Assembly: GCA_963740065.1 (NCBI GenBank)
Contig: CAVUCS010000001.1
Span: forward strand, 310,001 to 374,000
Direction: 5' to 3'
Length of the DNA stretch: 64,000 nt
Source of the DNA: DASVDE01 sp963740065
Lineage (GTDB): Bacteria; Actinomycetota; Thermoleophilia; Solirubrobacterales; 70-9
The notes beneath the pieces are model-generated. The model made no database searches. It saw nothing but the letters and a program-made list of their open reading frames with translations, and had not been told where the DNA came from. The position numbers and the translations under genes are program-made. Position 1 is the first letter of the stretch, and each line of letters opens with the position of its first letter. Below are positions 37,149 to 46,138 of this stretch, one piece after another.

Positions 37149-37940
37149 GTGCGAGCCAAGATCCTCAGCAAGGCCGAGTACGAGAAGGAGCTTGCCCGCT
37201 TGCAGGTCGAGCTTGTGCGCCTGCAGGACTGGATCGTTCAGGAGGGCCTCAGAGTCGTCGTATTGTTCGAGGGCCGGGACACCGCCGGCAAGGGCGGGGT
37301 GATTCGCCGCATCGCCGAGCGGACCAATCCGCGGGTGATTCACGTTGCGGCGCTCGCCAAGCCCAGTGACCGTGAGCGCAGCCAGTGGTATTTCCAGCGC
37401 TACGTCGCTCACCTGCCCGCGGCCGGCGAAATGGTCCTGTTTGATCGCAGTTGGTACAACCGCGCCGGGGTCGAGCGGGTAATGGGCTTTTGCACCGACG
37501 CCGAGTACGAGGAGTTCATGCGCACCTGCCCGCAGTTCGAGCGCATCATTCAGCACTCGGGAGTGGTCCTTTTGAAGTACTGGCTTTCGGTCAGCGACGA
37601 GGAGCAGGAGCGGCGCTTCAAGGCTCGCCAGAAGGACCCCGCGAAGCTGTGGAAGCTCAGCCCGGTCGATGTCGAGGCGCGGGCCCGCTGGGTTGACTAC
37701 GCCGAGGCGAAGGACGAGATGTTCGCCTACACAGACACCAGAGACTCACCCTGGTACGTGGTCGAGGCGGACGACAAGCGCACTGCGCGCCTGAACCTGA
37801 TCGCCCACCTGCTCGACCAGATTCCCTACCAGCCGGTCGATCACAAAAAGGTCAAGTTCCCTCCGCGCCAGGAGCGCGCCTACGTGCGTCCACCCGCCGA
37901 CACCCAGACCTACGTCCCGGAGCGCTACCGGGTGGAGTGA
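37149..37940 (+). CDS. ppk2: polyphosphate kinase 2
   Basis: 263-aa P-loop kinase moving phosphate between polyphosphate and nucleotides. Walker A FEGRDTAGKGGVIRRI (about 41-56), EMVLFDRSWYNRAGVERVMG with Walker B, and SDEEQERRFKARQKDPAKLWK forming the lid. Single-domain length fits class I PPK2, usually nucleoside diphosphate phosphorylating. GTG start. Stands alone between divergent and convergent neighbours. Confidence 0.95.
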   Translation: MRAKILSKAEYEKELARLQVELVRLQDWIVQEGLRVVVLFEGRDTAGKGGVIRRIAERTNPRVIHVAALAKPSDRERSQWYFQRYVAHLPAAGEMVLFDRSWYNRAGVERVMGFCTDAEYEEFMRTCPQFERIIQHSGVVLLKYWLSVSDEEQERRFKARQKDPAKLWKLSPVDVEARARWVDYAEAKDEMFAYTDTRDSPWYVVEADDKRTARLNLIAHLLDQIPYQPVDHKKVKFPPRQERAYVRPPADTQTYVPERYRVE

Positions 37941-37959
37941 TTTGTTTGGGGCGAGAGGG

Positions 37960-39363
37960 CTACGGCAAGCGGTGGTGCTTTTTGCCCGTTCTCTTGGGCA
38001 GCCGAACGATGAGTCGCTTTATCGAGGTCTTTGCTCTGCCCCCGGTAGGGGTGAATCTGAACTTCAGCCTGAGCTTCAGCTTGTGATTCTTCTTCAGCTT
38101 CTTGAAGCCGGTGGCCGTCAGCTTCAGCCTCAGGGTGTTGGCTCCTTTGTGGACCTTCTTCTTGAGCGTTTTGACCTGTCGCTTTGACTTCTTTGTCTTC
38201 TTGCGAGGTGCAGCGCCTGAGCTCAAGGGACGTTGCTGACCGGGAAGCACCTCTTCGATAACGACCCGACCGGCGCTGTCGAAGACGATCCTGATTAGGA
38301 TCACGCGGCAGGTGCCGGCGCAGGTGATGCGCGGCACAACCGTGAAGCGGTTGCTCGGAGCCTGTTCACCCTCGACTCCCGAGCACTGTGCGTCGGTTGT
38401 GATTCGGCCGATGCTTGGGGGGTCCTGGTAGGTGAACCAGATGGCTCCATCTGGCCCTGAGGTGATGTGGTCGGGGTTGTTGTTGCCGCCTGTGATTGGG
38501 AACCCTGTGTAGGAACCGTCGGTGGTAAGTCGCCCGATCTGGTTGGTGGCTCCTTGGGTGAACCAAAGGGCTCCGTCGCATCCGGCGGCGATCCTCGCGG
38601 GATCGCTGGGGACGGGGAACTCGGTTAGGACTCCACCGGTAGTGATTCGCCCGACCTTGGCTGCGTTGTGCTCCGTGAACCAGAGGGCGCCGTCTGACCC
38701 CGAGGCGATGCTGAGCACCTCGGGATTCGACGTCGGGACCGGGAAGTCGGTCGGGGTCGCTCCATCGGCAGTGATCCGTCCGATCGCTCCACCGGTGGCG
38801 CCGTTCTCCGTGAACCAAAGGGCTCCATCGGAGCCGGTCACGATCTCATCGGGGAAGGTTGGCTCCAGGGGCGTCAGAAAGCTGTTGAGGGTCCCGGTTG
38901 TGGTCAGGCGCCCAATTGCGTCCGCCCCGTTCTCGGCGAACCAGAGGTTGCCGTCGGGGCCGGTGGCAATGCCAAGCGGGTTGGCGCCGTTTAGGCGTCC
39001 AATCCTTGGCTGGGGCACCGGGAATTCGTTGGTCACGGCCCCGCCGATCGTCATGCGGCCGATTCTGGCGGCGCCGTTTTCGCTGAACCAGAGGGCACCG
39101 TCGGGACCTGTGGTGATGCGCTGGGGATTGCTGTTTGGCGTGGGGATCGGGTAGTCGGTGATCGTTCCGTCGGTGGCAATGCGCCCGATCCTGTTTACAC
39201 CGTTCTCAACAAACCAAACCGCCCCATCGGGCCCGGCGGCGATCCCGATTGGGACAATGTTTCTGGCGAGTGGGAAGAGAGTGATCTGACCGTTCGCAGA
39301 CGCGCCCGCCGGCGCCATCAAGGACACGCAGAAAAGGGCGGCGGCAAGCGCAAGGCGGGCCAT
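37960..39363 (-). CDS. secreted beta-propeller protein, virginiamycin B lyase-like
   Basis: 467 aa from the ATG at 39363, the first residue of a clear signal peptide (MARLALAAALFCVSLMAPAG, cleavage after ASA); the frame is open to 39471. It has eight or so repeats of about 43 residues with the pattern ITxGPDGALWFSENGAARIG, the blade signature of Vgb-like propellers. Active-site residues of true Vgb lyases were not verified, so catalysis is uncertain. The last 80 residues are very Lys-rich (KKTKKSKRQVKTLKKKVHKG), a style I associate with secreted proteins of Solirubrobacterales. Confidence 0.85.
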   Translation of the reverse strand: MARLALAAALFCVSLMAPAGASANGQITLFPLARNIVPIGIAAGPDGAVWFVENGVNRIGRIATDGTITDYPIPTPNSNPQRITTGPDGALWFSENGAARIGRMTIGGAVTNEFPVPQPRIGRLNGANPLGIATGPDGNLWFAENGADAIGRLTTTGTLNSFLTPLEPTFPDEIVTGSDGALWFTENGATGGAIGRITADGATPTDFPVPTSNPEVLSIASGSDGALWFTEHNAAKVGRITTGGVLTEFPVPSDPARIAAGCDGALWFTQGATNQIGRLTTDGSYTGFPITGGNNNPDHITSGPDGAIWFTYQDPPSIGRITTDAQCSGVEGEQAPSNRFTVVPRITCAGTCRVILIRIVFDSAGRVVIEEVLPGQQRPLSSGAAPRKKTKKSKRQVKTLKKKVHKGANTLRLKLTATGFKKLKKNHKLKLRLKFRFTPTGGRAKTSIKRLIVRLPKRTGKKHHRLP

Positions 39364-39485
39364 CGGGCGGCGGGCGCGGAGGGCGCCGATCGCTGCCAGG
39401 AATTCACTCCGGACGGACACCAGAAAGTCTGCGGGCACTATACCGGCGACTTTGCGCTTGGCAATCGGCAAAATTCGAGTCTCGC

Positions 39486-39968
39486 TCAGCCGACGAGCTT
39501 TTGAACCTTGAAGGTGCGCTTGCCTTTGGGAGTCTCGATCTCGACCGACTCACCGACCTTGCGGTCGCGTAGGGCGCGGCCAATCGGCGATTCGGCGGAG
39601 AGGCGGCCGGCGGTGAGGTCCGCCTCGGTCGAGCCGACCAGGGTCCAGGTCTGGACCTTGTCGGCGCCCTCGTCGTGGACCTCGGCGGTGCGGCCGAAGG
39701 CAAATGAGTCGGAGTCGCCGTCGACCTCCACAACCTCGGCGTTTCTCAGGCGCTCGCGAAGGCGCTTGATCTTCGTCTCCAGATGCGCCTGATCCTCCTT
39801 GGCGATGTGGTAATCGGCGTTCTCCTTTAGATCGCCAAGCTCCCGCGCGGCCTTGATCCGCGCCGCCATCTCGGTGCGGGCGGGTCCCTCCAGCTGCGCG
39901 ATCTCCTCGCGCAGGGCCTCGATGCCCTCGGCGGTGATCGCTTCTCTGCCCAAATCTGCGCCACTCAT
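39486..39968 (-). CDS. greA: transcription elongation factor GreA
   Basis: 160 aa. N-terminal coiled coil (EALREEIAQLEGPARTEMAA) reaching RNA polymerase's secondary channel with the acidic tip GDLKENADYH, and a C-terminal FKBP-like domain (GRLSAESPIGRALRDRKVG, FKVQKL). Rescues backtracked polymerase by stimulating transcript cleavage. Complete and of normal length. Confidence 0.97.
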   Translation of the reverse strand: MSGADLGREAITAEGIEALREEIAQLEGPARTEMAARIKAARELGDLKENADYHIAKEDQAHLETKIKRLRERLRNAEVVEVDGDSDSFAFGRTAEVHDEGADKVQTWTLVGSTEADLTAGRLSAESPIGRALRDRKVGESVEIETPKGKRTFKVQKLVG

Positions 39969-39994
39969 TCCGCGCAGCCTTGCAGATGGCTAAG

Positions 39995-40278
39995 GTGAGT
40001 GGACGGCCGCCGACTGCACCCATATCGACTCGATTCAGCGCTTCGACCCACCGGCGGAGATCGCCGGATGCGAGGAGTGCTTGGCACTGGGAATGCAGTG
40101 GGTGCATTTGCGCATGTGCCAGGCCTGCGGGCACATCGGCTGTTGCGACAACTCACAAGGGAAACATGCGACGGGACACCATCGGGAGACCGGGCACCCG
40201 ATCGCCCGCTCGGTCGAGCCCGGCGAGGACTGGAGTTGGTGCTACGTCGATGAGTTGATGTTTCGCTTGACGCGCTGA
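39995..40278 (+). CDS. UBP-type zinc finger protein (frameshift near 40008)
   Basis: About 94 aa. The main frame reads CTHIDSIQRFDPPAEIAGC, CEECLALGMQWVHLRMCQ, CGHIGCCDNSQGKHATGHH and EPGEDWSWCYVDELMF, the full ZnF-UBP set of Cys and His. No normal start lies in that frame upstream; the GTG at 39995 (VSGRPPT) is joined by one lost or gained base within cggccgccgac. A TTG at 40081 would start too late, losing two Cys. Bacterial members are of unknown function. Divergent from greA with 26 bp between starts. Confidence 0.8.
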
Positions 40279-40293
40279 TGGCGTGGCGCGCGC

Positions 40294-42120
40294 TCAGTCG
40301 GGAGTGACGATGGCGAAGCCGAAGTCGGGCTCGTCGAGCAGGCCGAGCAACTCTCCCAGTTTGGCACCGTCGCCCGTCAGTCTCAGGCGACCGCTCTCGG
40401 CCAGCTCACCGAGATCGGCGGTTCTAAGTAGCAGCAGATTGAGAGCCTCGCGCTCCACGACCAGGCCGGCGTCGGCTTCGGGGTCGTGCGTACCCGGGCG
40501 GTGGCGCAGAACTCCGTTGCGCACGGTGATTGCGTGCTGCTCATCGGGGTCGGTAACGACCCAGTCGATCCGCAGCTGTTGCTCCGATGCGCGCGGACCG
40601 TCGAGGCGAATTGCCATCGCGTCGAGCAACTGGCTGACCGTGAGTCGGCGCAGGATGTCCGGGGGAGCGGTCGCCGTTGGCGTGCCGGCGACGCCCTCGC
40701 GCAACTCTCTGGCACCCATCAAGAAGAAGTTGCGCCAAGTTGCGTTTTCAGCGCCGTAGCCGAGTCGCTCCAGCGTGTCCGCTTGCAGCTCCCTGGCCTC
40801 GCGGTTTTCGGGCTCGGCGAAGACAAGGTGGTTGACCACCTCGGCGACCCAGCGGTAGTCCCCCGCTTCGAAGGAGGCCCGCGCCTTCTCCAGTACGGCT
40901 CTGCCGCCACCCATGAATTTGACGTAACGCCGGGCTTGCTCCTCCGGCGGGTGCTCCCAGAGGTGGGCTGGGTTGCCGTCGAACCAGCCCATGTAGCGCT
41001 GGTAGATCGCCTTCGTGTTATGGCTGATCGAGCCGTAGTACTCGCGGCAGTGCCATTCGCCGGCGAGGCTCGGGGGGAGTTCGATCTCTTCGGCGATCTC
41101 CGGCCCGGTGCGGCCCCTGTTCAACAGTCGCAGGGTCTGGTCGTGGAGATAGGTGTAGAGGTCTCGCTGCTTTTCGAGGAAGTCGACTATCCGCTCGCTC
41201 CCCCGGCGGGCCCAGTGGTGACCTCCGAAGAGGACGTCGGATTTCCCGCCAAAGAGTTCGATCGCCTCGTCGAGGTAGTGCGCCCAGGTACGCGGATCGC
41301 GGACTAGTGCGCCGCGCGGGGTGAGGATGTTGTGCATTGCGTGAACGGCGTTGTCGGCGATGCACAGCGCCCGGCTGTCGGGAAAGTGGATGTTCATTTC
41401 CGCCGGTGCCTCTGTGCCGGGGGTGAGCTGAAAGGTCATCCGCACGCCGTCGACGACTTCCTCTTGGCCCGTCTCGACAATGTCGAGGTTGGGTGGGATC
41501 AGGGTGATCGTGCCGAGTGAGGTTGTCTGTCCCAGCCCCGCGCCGACCTGCCCCTCCGGTCCGCGGTCGAGCAGCGCGCCGAACATGTAACCGGCACGGC
41601 GACCCATCGCGATCCCGGCGAATACGTTCTCGCTGACCGCATGGTGGAGGAAGCCCGCCGGCGCGATTATGGGTATCCCGTGCGCCTCGATTTCCTCCTC
41701 GGCGACGATTCCTTTTGCGCCGCCGAAGTGATCGACGTGACTGTGGGTGTAAATCAGCCCGGTCACGGGACGCTCGCCCCGGTGTTCGCGGTAGAGCGCC
41801 AGCGCCGCGGCGGCAGTCTCAGCCGAGACGAGGGGGTCGACCACGACGATCCCCTCGTCACCTTCGATCACATGCATGTTCGAGAGGTCGAAGCCACGCA
41901 GCTGGAAGAGGCCCGGCGCCAACTCAAAAAGGCCCGCGATGCGGGTCAGCTTGCTTTGCCGCCATAGGCTGGTGTTGACCGTGTCCGGCGCTTCCCCCGC
42001 GAGGAAGTCATAGGAGCGCAGGTCCCAGACCACGCGGCCATTCTCGTCCTCGACCACCGGTGGGTCGAAGGGGGCCACCAGGCCCTGGCTCGCCTCTTCG
42101 AAGTCCCGGTCCCCCGCCAT
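40294..42120 (-). CDS. alkyl sulfatase, SdsA1/BDS1-like metallo-beta-lactamase fold
   Basis: 608 aa, cleaves alkyl sulfates to alcohol and sulfate. Metal ligands in THSHVDHFGGAKG, with further His/Asp/Glu in EMNIHFPDSRALCIADN and LFGGHHWARRG; helical dimerisation region follows and a C-terminal SCP2-like domain (RLTVSQLLDAMAIRL). All parts of the family are in order. No signal peptide in the visible N-terminus, so cytoplasmic or non-classical. Separate from neighbours by 15-50 bp. Confidence 0.93.
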   Translation of the reverse strand: MAGDRDFEEASQGLVAPFDPPVVEDENGRVVWDLRSYDFLAGEAPDTVNTSLWRQSKLTRIAGLFELAPGLFQLRGFDLSNMHVIEGDEGIVVVDPLVSAETAAAALALYREHRGERPVTGLIYTHSHVDHFGGAKGIVAEEEIEAHGIPIIAPAGFLHHAVSENVFAGIAMGRRAGYMFGALLDRGPEGQVGAGLGQTTSLGTITLIPPNLDIVETGQEEVVDGVRMTFQLTPGTEAPAEMNIHFPDSRALCIADNAVHAMHNILTPRGALVRDPRTWAHYLDEAIELFGGKSDVLFGGHHWARRGSERIVDFLEKQRDLYTYLHDQTLRLLNRGRTGPEIAEEIELPPSLAGEWHCREYYGSISHNTKAIYQRYMGWFDGNPAHLWEHPPEEQARRYVKFMGGGRAVLEKARASFEAGDYRWVAEVVNHLVFAEPENREARELQADTLERLGYGAENATWRNFFLMGARELREGVAGTPTATAPPDILRRLTVSQLLDAMAIRLDGPRASEQQLRIDWVVTDPDEQHAITVRNGVLRHRPGTHDPEADAGLVVEREALNLLLLRTADLGELAESGRLRLTGDGAKLGELLGLLDEPDFGFAIVTPD

Positions 42121-42171
42121 GCCGCAGAGTCTTTCACCCCGAATCGAGTTGGGGGCTCAGTGAGAAGCGAG

Positions 42172-43389
42172 CTATTCGGCGTTGAGCAGCGGCGCGGGGC
42201 GGTAGGCCTCGCCGTGACGCGTGCGCAGCTCTTGCAGCAGAACCAGGGCGCGATCGGCGCCGATCAGGTCGGTGAACTCGAGCGGGCCGAGGGGCCAGTT
42301 GAAGCCGAGGCGCATCGCGGTATCCATGTCGTCGGGGGAACCGATCTCTTCCTCCAGCGCGTAGGCGGCCTCGTTGGCGATCTGGGCGATCAGTCGCGGC
42401 AGGATCTCCGGCGCGGCCGGGTCGATCTCAGCCAGTTCCGCGGGATCGAGCGTTGGTTCGACCGTTCCGCTGCGACTTTTCCTCGTATGTCGAGGATAAG
42501 TCGCAGCGGAAGCTGGCTTTGAATCGCTGGAGGTCTCGTCGTAGTCGTAGAAGCCGCCCCCAGACTTGCGGCCGAGGCGGCCTTCGGCGACCAGGCGCTC
42601 CTGGATTTGGCTTGGGCGCCAGCGCTCCGGCTCGCCTCCCTGGGCATAGAAGGAGCGGGCGACGCTGAGATTGACGTCGAGGCCGATCAGGTCGATCAAC
42701 TCGAACGGCCCCATTCTGAAGCCGCCGCCGAGACGGCAGACGCGGTCGATCGTCTCGACGTCGGCCACGCCGTCGGCGAGCATTCGCAGCGACTCCAGCG
42801 AGAACGGACGGGCGAGGCGGTTGGCGATGAAGCCCGGGCTGTCCTTTGCCCGGATCGGCGTGCGGCCCATGCGCTCGCCGACCTCCGTGGTGGCGTCGAG
42901 CGCTTCCGGGCTCGATTCGGCGGTGGCGACGACTTCGACCAGTTTCATCAGGGCGGGCGGGTTGAAGAAGTGCATGCCGACGACGCGCTCGGGGTGCGGC
43001 ACCAGTGCGGCGATCGCCGTCACTGGCAGCGAGGAGGTGTTGGTGGCGAGGATTGTGTTTGGCCCACAGGCCTCGGCCACGGCCGCAAACAGCTCTCGCT
43101 TCAGCCCCAGGTCCTCAGGTGCCGCCTCGATCACCAGGTCGCATCCGTGGAGATCGGAAAGGCTTGGAGCGGCGCCGGTTCCCGCGCTCGCCGTCGCGGC
43201 GTCTTCTTCGCTCCACATCTCCTTCGAGGCGCCTTTCGTCAGGGCGCCTCGAAGCCGCTCTATTCCGGCGTCGAGCGCGGCCGGGATCGGATCGTGTAGT
43301 CGGGTTTCGTAGCCGCCGAGCGCGGCGATCTGGGCGATCCCGGCCCCCATCGTCCCGGCGCCGACGACGCCGACCCGTTCTACGGTCAT
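42172..43389 (-). CDS. 3-hydroxyacyl-CoA dehydrogenase
   Basis: 405 aa, NAD-dependent oxidation in beta-oxidation. N-terminal Rossmann GVVGAGTMGAGIAQIAALGG, catalytic HFFNPPALMKLVEVV, then two HCDH dimerisation domains (DSPGFIANRLARPFSLE; ANEAAYALEEEIGSPDDMD with LGFNWPLGPLEFTDLIG). The linker between the two C-terminal domains (residues about 290-315) is unusual and encodes the long hairpin at 42466-42510. Overlaps the enoyl-CoA hydratase gene by ATGA and belongs to a fatty-acid degradation operon. Confidence 0.94.
   Translation of the reverse strand: MTVERVGVVGAGTMGAGIAQIAALGGYETRLHDPIPAALDAGIERLRGALTKGASKEMWSEEDAATASAGTGAAPSLSDLHGCDLVIEAAPEDLGLKRELFAAVAEACGPNTILATNTSSLPVTAIAALVPHPERVVGMHFFNPPALMKLVEVVATAESSPEALDATTEVGERMGRTPIRAKDSPGFIANRLARPFSLESLRMLADGVADVETIDRVCRLGGGFRMGPFELIDLIGLDVNLSVARSFYAQGGEPERWRPSQIQERLVAEGRLGRKSGGGFYDYDETSSDSKPASAATYPRHTRKSRSGTVEPTLDPAELAEIDPAAPEILPRLIAQIANEAAYALEEEIGSPDDMDTAMRLGFNWPLGPLEFTDLIGADRALVLLQELRTRHGEAYRPAPLLNAE
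42466..42510. repeat. long hairpin inside the HADH gene
   Basis: tccgctgcgactt and its exact complement aagtcgcagcgga enclose a second inner stem, tcctcg/cgagga, with small bulges. A 13-bp plus 6-bp stem in the codons of a variable inter-domain linker looks like an in-frame insertion of a palindromic element rather than protein constraint. Confidence 0.75.
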
Positions 43390-44156
43390 TTCCCTTCGAA
43401 CTTCGGCTCGCGCTTCTCGAGAAAGGCCTCCATGCCCTCGACTCGATCCTCAGTCGCCATCGAGATCTCATACAGCCGCCGCTCGGTATCCAGCCCCGCC
43501 GAGAGGCCCGACTCGTCGGCGGCGAGCACCGCTTGCTTGGCGAGCCGCGCCGCGATCGGCGGACGCTCGGCGACGGTGTGGGCAAGCGCCAGCGCCTCTT
43601 CCAGCCACTGCTTTTTCTTCACGACTTTGTTGACGAGGCCCATCGCCAGCGCCATGTCGGCGTCGAAAAGGCGCCCGGTCAGCACGTACTCCATCGCGCG
43701 CTGCTTGCCGAGGACCCGCGCCAGGCGCTGCGTCCCGCCGCCGCCGGGGATGATCCCCAAGGTGATCTCCGGTTGGCCGAAACGCGCCGTGTCGGAGGCG
43801 ACGATCATGTCGCAGGCCAGCGCAAGCTCACAGCCTCCGCCCAGGGCGTAACCGGAGACCGCGGCGATCATCGGCGTCTTCACTCTCGCCAGGCGCTTCC
43901 AGAACTCGGCGGCGGGGTGGTAGAGCGCTTCGGCGAAGCTGCGCTCGCTCATCGCTTTGATGTCGGCGCCGGCGGCGAAGACCGAGTCGGAGCCGGCAAT
44001 CACGATGCAGCGGACCTCGGGGTCGGGGTCCATTCGCTCCAGCTCGGAGGCGAGCAGATCCATCACCTCCGGCGAGAGAGCGTTACGCACCTCCGGCCGG
44101 TTCAGCCGCAGCAGCGCGACGCCCCCGTCGCGCGAGCTCTCGACGACTTTGCTCAC
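43386..44156 (-). CDS. enoyl-CoA hydratase
   Basis: 256 aa crotonase fold adding water to trans-2-enoyl-CoA. Oxyanion motifs FAAGADIKAM and YALGGGCELALACD, catalytic Glu residues in GQPEITLGIIPGGGGTQRL. GTG start. Tandem with ACAD upstream (4-bp gap) and HADH downstream (ATGA overlap), giving three consecutive steps of beta-oxidation. Confidence 0.95.
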   Translation of the reverse strand: MSKVVESSRDGGVALLRLNRPEVRNALSPEVMDLLASELERMDPDPEVRCIVIAGSDSVFAAGADIKAMSERSFAEALYHPAAEFWKRLARVKTPMIAAVSGYALGGGCELALACDMIVASDTARFGQPEITLGIIPGGGGTQRLARVLGKQRAMEYVLTGRLFDADMALAMGLVNKVVKKKQWLEEALALAHTVAERPPIAARLAKQAVLAADESGLSAGLDTERRLYEISMATEDRVEGMEAFLEKREPKFEGK

Positions 44157-44159
44157 GCC

Positions 44160-45335
44160 CTACTCGGCCACCATCGGCGTCATCGCGTTCTCTCCCGTAA
44201 CCGCGCGGCCGATGATCAGCTTCTGGATCTGAGAGGTGCCCTCGTAGAGAGTGGTGACCCGCGCGTCGCGCAGGTAGCGCTCGACCGGATAGTCGTCGAC
44301 GTAGCCGGCGCCGCCGTGTACCTGGATCGCCAGGTTGGCGCACTCGACCGCCGACTCCGTCGCGTAGAGCTTCGCCACCGAGGTCTCCGTCGTGTTCGGC
44401 TTGCCCTGGTCCTTCAGCACCCCAGCGCGGTAGACCAGCATCCGGGAGGCGTCGCGCTTGAGGATCATGTCGGCGATCATCTCCTGTACGAGCTGGAAGC
44501 GGGCGAGGGGAACGCCGAACTGCTTGCGCTCTTTCGCGTACTGCACCGAGGCGTCGACGCAGCCGTCGCAGATGCCGACGCAGCCGGCGGCGACGCTGTA
44601 GCGGCCGTTGTCGAGCGCGCTCATCGCCACCTTGAAGCCGTCGCCGATCTCACCGAGCATCGCGTCATCGTCGACCTCGACCTGGTCGAGGGACAGCTCC
44701 GCCGTGTCGGACGAGCGCAGGCCGAGCTTGCCGTGGATCTCCTGCGTCGTGAAGCCCTCGCTCGCGGTTGGGACGAGGAAGCAGGCGAGCCCGCGGTGCT
44801 TCTTGGCCGGATCGGTCTGGGCGAAGATCAGCGCCACTTCGGAGAAGTTGCCGAGGGAGATCCACATCTTCTGGCCGCTGATCGACCAGCCCGAGTCGGT
44901 CTTGGTCGCGCGGGTCCGCAGGTTGGCGGCGTCGGAGCCGGTGTCGGGCTCGGTCAGGCCGAAACAGCCCAGCGCCTCGCCCGAGCAGAGCCGCGGCAGC
45001 CACTTCTGCTTCTGCTCCTCCGTGCCCCACTTCTCGATCGAACCGGCGACCAGGGAGGTCTGCACCGAAACCACGGTGCGGGCGGAGGAGTCGGCGCGGC
45101 CAACCTGCTCGACGATCAACCCGTAGCCGATGTAGTCGAGCCCTCGACCGCCGTACTGCTCGGAAACGGGCGCACCGAGGTAGCCGACCTCTCCCAACTT
45201 GCTCGCCAGCTCGCGGTCGAATCTGCAGGCGCGATCGTTGTCGCGCACCCGCGGGATGATCTCCCGGTCGGCAAAATCACGCGCTGTTTCGGAGATCAGT
45301 CGCTGTTCGTCGGTCAGCTCGAAGTCCAAGGTCAA
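44160..45335 (-). CDS. acyl-CoA dehydrogenase
   Basis: 391-aa FAD enzyme for the first oxidation step. FAD/substrate motifs CFGLTEPDTGSDAANL and KMWISLGNFSEVALIFAQT; catalytic Glu in TTLYEGTSQIQKLIIGR. It resembles short/branched-chain members. The TTG start overlaps the stop of the aminotransferase-family gene (TTGA). Confidence 0.95.
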   Translation of the reverse strand: MTLDFELTDEQRLISETARDFADREIIPRVRDNDRACRFDRELASKLGEVGYLGAPVSEQYGGRGLDYIGYGLIVEQVGRADSSARTVVSVQTSLVAGSIEKWGTEEQKQKWLPRLCSGEALGCFGLTEPDTGSDAANLRTRATKTDSGWSISGQKMWISLGNFSEVALIFAQTDPAKKHRGLACFLVPTASEGFTTQEIHGKLGLRSSDTAELSLDQVEVDDDAMLGEIGDGFKVAMSALDNGRYSVAAGCVGICDGCVDASVQYAKERKQFGVPLARFQLVQEMIADMILKRDASRMLVYRAGVLKDQGKPNTTETSVAKLYATESAVECANLAIQVHGGAGYVDDYPVERYLRDARVTTLYEGTSQIQKLIIGRAVTGENAMTPMVAE

Positions 45336-46120
45336 AGCTCCTTTCCAAGGGTGGCCGCAAAGGCTTCTTGCGCTTCGCGGGTGCGGGGCCCGGGGGCCTG
45401 GGGAAGTTCGGCGCCGTCGATCGCGGAGACGGCTTGGATCTCCCGCGTGGTCGAGGCGAGGAAAGCCTCGCTTGCGGCGCGTAGGTCGGCGACGGGCCAG
45501 GCGCCCTCCTCGACGTGCAGGGCCTTGACCAGGCGGTCGCGGGTGATTGACTCGAGCACCCCATTGTCGAGCGCGGGCGTACGCAGCGCGCCCTGTGGGG
45601 AGACCCAGAAGATCGCTGAGGTCGGCGGCTCCAGCACGATTCCATCCGGCTGTACGAGCACTGCCTCATCAGCGCCCTGGGATTTGGCGATCCGCGTCGC
45701 CTGCATGTTCGCCGCGTAGGAGAGCGACTTGACTCCGTTGAGGATCACCGTGGGGCAGTAGGTGACGGTGGCGAGCTTCAGCGCCTCGGCATGAGCGGGG
45801 AGCGGCTCGATCATTGCCAGCCGCCGTCCGCCGCGAGTGACGATTAGCCGCAGCTGGCCGTCCGCGTCGCCGGCCTCGGCAAGCAAGGCTTCAATTTCGC
45901 GCTCGAGCGCGGTGCGGTCGAACTCGAGCTGGATTGCGCTTGCGGAGCGCTGCAGCCGGTCGATGTGGTCGCTCAGCGCGAAGAGCTTGCCGCTGTAGAT
46001 GCGAATCACCTCGAAGGCGCCGTCGCCGCGGTAGAGGCCATCATCCTTGAGCGGCACGACCGCTTCACCGGTCGGAGTGATCGACCCGTCGACGCTGGCC
46101 AGCTCGGAAACCGTGCTCAT
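45332..46120 (-). CDS. class IV aminotransferase, aminodeoxychorismate lyase-like
   Basis: 262-aa fold type IV PLP protein. GDGAFEVIRIYSGKLFALSDHIDRL, LRLIVTRGG, PLP Lys in NGVKSLSYAANMQA, and DEAVLVQPDGIVLEPPTSAIF. Could be aminodeoxychorismate lyase (folate) or a branched-chain/D-amino-acid aminotransferase; motifs favour neither firmly. It lies between thiolase and ACAD, an odd place for folate synthesis, perhaps only co-transcribed. Confidence 0.85.
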   Translation of the reverse strand: MSTVSELASVDGSITPTGEAVVPLKDDGLYRGDGAFEVIRIYSGKLFALSDHIDRLQRSASAIQLEFDRTALEREIEALLAEAGDADGQLRLIVTRGGRRLAMIEPLPAHAEALKLATVTYCPTVILNGVKSLSYAANMQATRIAKSQGADEAVLVQPDGIVLEPPTSAIFWVSPQGALRTPALDNGVLESITRDRLVKALHVEEGAWPVADLRAASEAFLASTTREIQAVSAIDGAELPQAPGPRTREAQEAFAATLGKEL

Positions 46121-46138
46121 CGGACCGGCGAGGCTATC

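Noticed and set aside
43005..45719. A 904-residue plus-strand reading frame
   Set aside because: It is antisense to HADH, ECH and ACAD, which have full family motifs; its composition is the Arg/Gly/Asp-rich pattern of GC-rich antisense frames.
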